From: PFJX01 sp964542455
GTDB lineage: Bacteria; Pseudomonadota; Gammaproteobacteria; Burkholderiales; Thiobacillaceae
Assembly (NCBI GenBank): GCA_964542455.1
Contig: CAZIUC010000003.1
Location: forward strand, 62,001 to 126,000
Length of the DNA stretch: 64,000 bases
Direction: 5' to 3'
Shown: in pieces, positions 60,452 to 64,000 of the stretch
How the letters are laid out: every line of letters begins with the position of its first letter
Numbering within the stretch: position 1 is the stretch's first letter
Notes under the pieces: generated by a model
What the model saw: only the letters and a program-made list of their open reading frames with translations
What the model was told of the DNA's origin: nothing
The model's database searches: none
Position numbers and translations under genes: made by a program

Positions 60452-60991
60452 ATGGTCATGCGCCTCATCCTGCGCAAGGTTCTCAAGACCGGCATCGTCT
60501 CGGAAGCCGCGCCCAAAGCCGATCTCTCACTGCGCACACGAGAGCAGGAACTGCATGCGGAAATCCTCAAGGTGTTCGGCGACGCGGTTGCCATCCGCCA
60601 TGTCGACGCCGGTTCCTGCAATGGCTGCGAACTGGAAATCCACGCCCTCGGCGGGCCGCATTACAACATCGAGGGTCTGGGCGTGAAATTCGCCGCCAGC
60701 CCGCGCCATGCCGACGTGCTGCTGGTGACCGGCCCGGTTTCTCGCCATATGGAAACCGCGCTGAAGCGTGCCTACGACGCCATCCCGGAACCGAAATGGG
60801 TGGTGGCGATGGGCGATTGCGCCGCGGGTTGCGGCATGGCTGGTGATCTTTTCGGCGAGAACTATGCAAGTTGCGGCAAGATCGCCAACATCATTCCCGT
60901 TGATGTCGAAGTGCCGGGTTGCCCTCCCACGCCCACCGCTTTGCTGGCGGGCATCCTCGCGGCGGTTTCCGGCGCGGACGGTGTTCGCTGA
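60452..60991 (+). CDS. hyfI: hydrogenase-4-like small subunit (NuoB-like)
   Basis: A 179-aa protein with the conserved [4Fe-4S] ligands of NuoB/HycG: C56 and C59 (GSCNGCELEIHALGG), C123 (VVAMGDCAAGCG) and C157 (DVEVPGCPPTPTAL). The proximal cluster is therefore retained although the large subunit has lost its metal site. The start is ATG at 60452, one base after the hyfG stop; ATG at 60458 is possible. There is no ferredoxin-like (HyfH) subunit gene in the operon. Confidence 0.93.
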   Translation: MVMRLILRKVLKTGIVSEAAPKADLSLRTREQELHAEILKVFGDAVAIRHVDAGSCNGCELEIHALGGPHYNIEGLGVKFAASPRHADVLLVTGPVSRHMETALKRAYDAIPEPKWVVAMGDCAAGCGMAGDLFGENYASCGKIANIIPVDVEVPGCPPTPTALLAGILAAVSGADGVR

Positions 60992-61033
60992 GGTGGTTCA
61001 GTGACACCACTAAAATTTTGGAGACTGGCCCGG

Positions 61034-61780
61034 ATGCAACCTCGTTTTCTTTCCCTTGTTATCGCTTTTCTCGCGATCTCCGCGGCCCATGCCGGCGAAA
61101 CCACGGTCGCCGTGGCCGCCAATTTCGCCGCGCCAATGCAACAGATTGCCGCCGAGTTCGAGAAAGATAGTGGCCACAAGGTGTCCCTGTCTTTCGGTGG
61201 TACCGGCAAGTTCTACGCCCAGATTCGCAATGGCGCGCCGTTCCAGGTGCTGCTCGCAGCTGATGACGAGACCCCGGCAAGGTTGGAACAGGAGGGCATG
61301 GGCGTGGCTGGAAGCCGCTATACCTATGCCATTGGCCGCCTCGTCCTGTGGTCGGCGCGGCCAGGGTTCGTCGACAGCAAGGGCGCGGTGCTGAATACGG
61401 GGAGGTTCAACAAATTGGCGCTGGCCAATCCAAAACTGGCCCCCTACGGCCTTGCGGCCATCGAAACCTTGACTCGATTGGGCTTGCTGGCGAGCCTCCA
61501 GCCACGATTCGTGCAGGGCGAAAATATCGCCCAGGCCTGGCAGTTCGTCAGTACCGGCAACGCCGATCTGGGGTTTGTCGCGCTCTCCCAGGTCATGAAG
61601 GATGGCGTGATCGGCGGCGGTTCCGCTTGGTTGGTGCCGGACAGCCTGCATGGCCCCATCCGCCAGGACGCGCTGCTGTTGGCTCGCGGAAAGGGCCAGC
61701 CCGCCGCCGAGGCTCTGTTGAACTACCTGAAAAGCAACAAGGCGCGAGCCATCATCAAGTCCTACGGTTACGATCTTTAA
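61034..61780 (+). CDS. modA: molybdate/tungstate-binding periplasmic protein ModA
   Basis: A 248-aa substrate-binding protein with signal peptide MQPRFLSLVIAFLAISAAHA. TTVAVAANFAAPMQQIAAEF, VSLSFGGTGKFYAQIRNGAP with FQVLLAADDETPARLEQEG, and PLAPYGLAAIETL-like and IRQDALLLARGKG segments match ModA. An upstream GTG at 61001 would spoil the signal peptide. No modB or modC gene follows within the window; flagellar genes come next, so the protein must work with a transporter encoded elsewhere, or serve the complex upstream in another way. Confidence 0.9.
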   Translation: MQPRFLSLVIAFLAISAAHAGETTVAVAANFAAPMQQIAAEFEKDSGHKVSLSFGGTGKFYAQIRNGAPFQVLLAADDETPARLEQEGMGVAGSRYTYAIGRLVLWSARPGFVDSKGAVLNTGRFNKLALANPKLAPYGLAAIETLTRLGLLASLQPRFVQGENIAQAWQFVSTGNADLGFVALSQVMKDGVIGGGSAWLVPDSLHGPIRQDALLLARGKGQPAAEALLNYLKSNKARAIIKSYGYDL

Positions 61781-61805
61781 GCCGGTACGGACTTGCCGGC
61801 GAGGC

Positions 61806-61821
61806 CGGCATGAAACCTGCT
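61806..61821 (+). promoter_or_regulatory. weak sigma-54-like promoter upstream of fliK
   Basis: CGGCATG-AAAC-CTGCT has GG and GC 12 bases apart, about 32 bases before the fliK ATG. Flagellar genes of this class are often sigma-54-dependent, but the match is imperfect. Confidence 0.35.
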
Positions 61822-61852
61822 AATAAGCCATCCGGATGAACCGGAGACAATC

Positions 61853-62896
61853 ATGGCTGATTTCATGACCGTGCTGGCGGCTTCCCAGAAACAGACGGCG
61901 GGCGGCAAACAGGCCAACCCGCTGGCAAGCCTCTTGCCTGATGGCTTGTTCGGCAGCGTGCTGTCGGCACAACTTGATCCGCCGCTGGATGAGGGAGTAA
62001 CGCTGGCCCTGCCCGCGGCCTTGGTCGATGGACTTGCCATTCAGGTCAAGCCGGGGGACAAGAAAGCGGCGCTTGCGCCAGAGACGGATCTGACGGCCGA
62101 AGCCCAGGTCGCCTTGCTTCCAATGATCGTCGACAAGAATGCCGGCCAGCGTGCGCAGCTGGTGGAAGCAAGTTCGTCCACCGCCAGCATGTCGCGCGAT
62201 CTGACGGCGGCAAGTCCTGCCGGTTCCGGTGTGCCGCGCGGGCAAGAGTTGCCGGTTGCTGATCGCGCGCAACCGTTGGCCAATCCGGCCATGGTGGCAA
62301 CACAGGTGGCAACACAGGCAACAACGGTGAGTGCTGCTTCTGTGGCGCCGTTGCTGGCGACCGCCACCGATGCGTCGCTTGATGCGTCGCCGGCACCGGA
62401 CATGACCAGCGTGCATGCCGCGCGTCAGTTGGGCCAGTTCGAACAGGTTGTGCGTGCCCCTGAGTCCCGCGTTCAGGTGGCGCTTGAAGCTCCGGTTCGC
62501 GGCCAGGCTTTTCCGGCCGAGTTTTCCGAGAAGATCGTCTGGTTGGCCGGACGGCAGTCGCAATGGGCGAATATGTCTCTGAATCCACCGCAACTGGGTG
62601 CCATCGAAGTGCGGCTTTCCCTCTCCGGTGGCGAAGCTGGCGCGCAGTTCTTTTCGCCGCATCCCGCGGTGCGCGACGCCATCGAGGCGGCTCTGCCCAG
62701 ATTACGTGAATTGATGGCGCAGGCCGGCATTGCCCTGGGTGACGCACAAGTCCGTGATGAAGCGTTTGCGCGGCAAGAGTCGGGTGGTTCCAATCAGGCC
62801 AGGGGCGGCGCGACTCCGGGGGAAACCTTGTTTCCGATCGCGCCACTTGCCATGAGCACCAGAGCGAACATCGGCCTGGTTGACCTCTACGTTTAA
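61853..62896 (+). CDS. fliK: flagellar hook-length control protein FliK
   Basis: A 347-aa protein. The N-terminal 230 residues are Ala/Val/Thr-rich and low complexity, as usual for the FliK ruler region. The C-terminal domain has SLNPPQLGAIEVRLSLSGGE with AGAQFFSPHPAVRDAIEAAL and LRELMAQAGIALGDAQV, the Flg_hook/FliK-C signature. FliK measures hook length and switches export specificity at FlhB. It heads a group with fliL and fliM. Confidence 0.9.
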   Translation: MADFMTVLAASQKQTAGGKQANPLASLLPDGLFGSVLSAQLDPPLDEGVTLALPAALVDGLAIQVKPGDKKAALAPETDLTAEAQVALLPMIVDKNAGQRAQLVEASSSTASMSRDLTAASPAGSGVPRGQELPVADRAQPLANPAMVATQVATQATTVSAASVAPLLATATDASLDASPAPDMTSVHAARQLGQFEQVVRAPESRVQVALEAPVRGQAFPAEFSEKIVWLAGRQSQWANMSLNPPQLGAIEVRLSLSGGEAGAQFFSPHPAVRDAIEAALPRLRELMAQAGIALGDAQVRDEAFARQESGGSNQARGGATPGETLFPIAPLAMSTRANIGLVDLYV

Positions 62897-62929
62897 CTCC
62901 CTTTAAGTCCCGATTCTCAAGAAATCTTC

Positions 62930-62959
62930 GCGCCTTCCGATAAATACGTCGGAAGGCGC
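62930..62959. terminator. hairpin between fliK and fliL
   Basis: GCGCCTTCCGA-taaatacg-TCGGAAGGCGC, an 11-base perfect stem without a T-run. It could be a partial terminator or an RNA-stability element. Confidence 0.5.
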
Positions 62960-63064
62960 TTGCCTTCGAGTTGGTCGTGTCGTAATAAAGAACTTAAGCT
63001 TTTTTCACGAACACGCTGTTTTTGTGTGATATTTTGTTTGTAATAGCAATTGGAGAGAGACTTT

Positions 63065-63601
63065 ATGTCCAAGGAAGCAGCCGCCCCGGCCGAAGGCGAA
63101 GCACCCAAGAAGAAGAGCAAGTTGCTCATCATCATTATTGCGGTGCTTGCCGTGGTGTTGATCGGGGGGGGCGCGGGGGCGTATCTGCTGCTGTCCAAGC
63201 CGGCTTCCGAGAAGAAGGCCAAGGCGGGTCATGGCGACGAAGAAGCCGCCGCGGATGACGAGGAGGATGGCGGCGGGCATGAGGATGAGCATCCCCCGGT
63301 CTACGAGAAGCTGGAAACCTTCACCGTCAATCTGGCCGATCAGGAGTCCTACCTTCAGACCGAAGTTCAGTTGGTGCTGGCGGATGCCAAGGTGCAGGAA
63401 AAGATCAAGACGCGCATGCCCGAAGTGCGCGATGCGCTGATTCGCCTGCTCTCCAGCAAAACCGCGGAGGAATTGGCGCAATTGGAGGGCAAGGACAAAC
63501 TCGCTCAGGAAGTCCAGAAAGCGGTCAACGAGGTTCTTGGCGTGAAGAAGAAGTCCAAGGGTGTGAAGAAAGTGCTGTTCGCTGCCTTCATCATCCAGTA
63601 A
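63065..63601 (+). CDS. fliL: flagellar basal body-associated protein FliL
   Basis: A 178-aa protein with a cytoplasmic basic head (MSKEAAAPAEGEAPKKKSK), one membrane segment (LLIIIIAVLAVVLIGGGAGA), an acidic linker, and the FliL periplasmic domain (YEKLETFTVNLADQESYLQT, PEVRDALIRLLSSKTAEEL). FliL supports stator function and export near the C-ring. ATG at 63065 is preceded by GGAGAGAG. It is followed 21 bases later by fliM. Confidence 0.94.
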   Translation: MSKEAAAPAEGEAPKKKSKLLIIIIAVLAVVLIGGGAGAYLLLSKPASEKKAKAGHGDEEAAADDEEDGGGHEDEHPPVYEKLETFTVNLADQESYLQTEVQLVLADAKVQEKIKTRMPEVRDALIRLLSSKTAEELAQLEGKDKLAQEVQKAVNEVLGVKKKSKGVKKVLFAAFIIQ

Positions 63602-63622
63602 GGGCGGACGGCAGAGGCGCGC

Positions 63623-64000
63623 GTGGCTGACGACATCCTTTCCCAGGAGGAAGTTGACGCTCTGTTGCGTGGGGTGACAGGCGAGTCCGACGACGCCGCG
63701 GCCGATGAAAGCAGTGGTGGAGTTCGGGCTTATGACATCGGCCGCCAGGAGCGCATCGTGCGTGGCCGCATGCCCACGCTGGAAATCATCAATGAGCGCT
63801 TCGCGCGCAATTTCCGCGTTGGCCTGTTCAACCTGATCCGCCGCAGCGCGGAGATTTCCGTGGGGCCGGTGACAGTCATCAAGTACAGCGAGTTCGTGCG
63901 CAATCTGGTGGTCCCTACCAACCTGAATATGGTGCACATGAATCCGCTGCGCGGCACCGCGCTGTTCGTGTTCGACCCCAATCTGGTGTTCCTGGTGGTG
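63623..64000 (+). CDS. fliM: flagellar motor switch protein FliM (C-terminus outside window)
   Basis: Read directly from the sequence: GTG at 63623 opens 126 codons to the edge. The N-terminal DDILSQEEVDALLRGV is the CheY-P-binding signature of FliM, followed by YDIGRQERIVRGRMPTLEII, RNFRVGLFNLIRRSAEI and LRGTALFVFDPNLVFLVV. It forms the switch complex (C-ring) with FliG and FliN. Confidence 0.95.
   Translation, partial: MADDILSQEEVDALLRGVTGESDDAAADESSGGVRAYDIGRQERIVRGRMPTLEIINERFARNFRVGLFNLIRRSAEISVGPVTVIKYSEFVRNLVVPTNLNMVHMNPLRGTALFVFDPNLVFLVV

Noticed and set aside
58903..60991. Calling the hyf-like operon a functional hydrogenase-4
   Set aside because: The NiFe-binding cysteines are replaced by Ser and Gly, and no maturation genes are in the window.

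Overview
The window looks like part of a GC-rich chromosome of a betaproteobacterium, probably a sulfur-oxidising autotroph of the Thiobacillus / Sulfuricella kind. Supporting signs are the housekeeping gene order (yicC next to gmk; rph, rdgB and hemW in a row; uvrA, then an MFS gene, then ssb), a sulfide dehydrogenase-like flavoprotein, TauE and SulP anion transporters, two gamma-carbonic anhydrase-like genes and a complex I-like membrane complex. The taxonomy is inferred from content only.

Layout. 1-5.2 kb: truncated btuB with a cobalamin riboswitch, then hrpA, whose frame carries three palindromic repeat insertions. 5.2-25.3 kb: core metabolism and housekeeping: an unknown exported protein, pabB, argD-argF-(zinc-ribbon/Sel1 protein)-argG, ppnP, gmk, yicC, a Ser/Thr kinase with a PP2C phosphatase, rph, rdgB, a histidine kinase/REC-TPR pair, hemW, a protein with an SSB-like tail, and uvrA. 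25.3-27.65 kb: small accessory island (unknown two-gene cassette, parDE, mazF remnant) closed by a decayed copy of the uvrA 3' end. 27.65-33.8 kb: c-di-GMP enzyme, PAS kinase plus REC-ANTAR regulator, MFS transporter, ssb. 33.8-40.2 kb: transposase remnant; SulP transporter with a universal stress protein and an unknown protein behind a strong sigma-54 promoter; divergent histidine kinase plus sigma-54 activator. 40.2-44.5 kb: Rieske protein, FCSD-like flavoprotein, OmpR-type two-component pair. 45-52.6 kb: gamma-CA-like gene, J-domain protein, OB-fold protein, second sigma-54 activator, and a sigma-54-promoted TauE/USP operon. 52.1-61 kb: second gamma-CA-like gene, a ribbon-helix-helix regulator with a palindromic operator candidate, and a six-gene hydrogenase-4-like complex whose large subunit lacks the NiFe ligands. 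61-64 kb: modA, then fliK, fliL and the start of fliM.

The most interesting reading is that 34-61 kb is one physiological neighbourhood. Two sigma-54 activators share nearly the same recognition helix. Matching palindromes lie upstream of good -24/-12 promoters for a SulP/USP operon and a TauE/USP operon. Two gamma-CA-like genes lie near an Ehr-type proton-pump-like complex. This suggests regulated anion or inorganic-carbon transport coupled to membrane energetics, but that is inference.

The window is also rich in GC palindromic repeats, several inserted in frame inside genes or between operon genes. No tRNA, rRNA or CRISPR array was seen.
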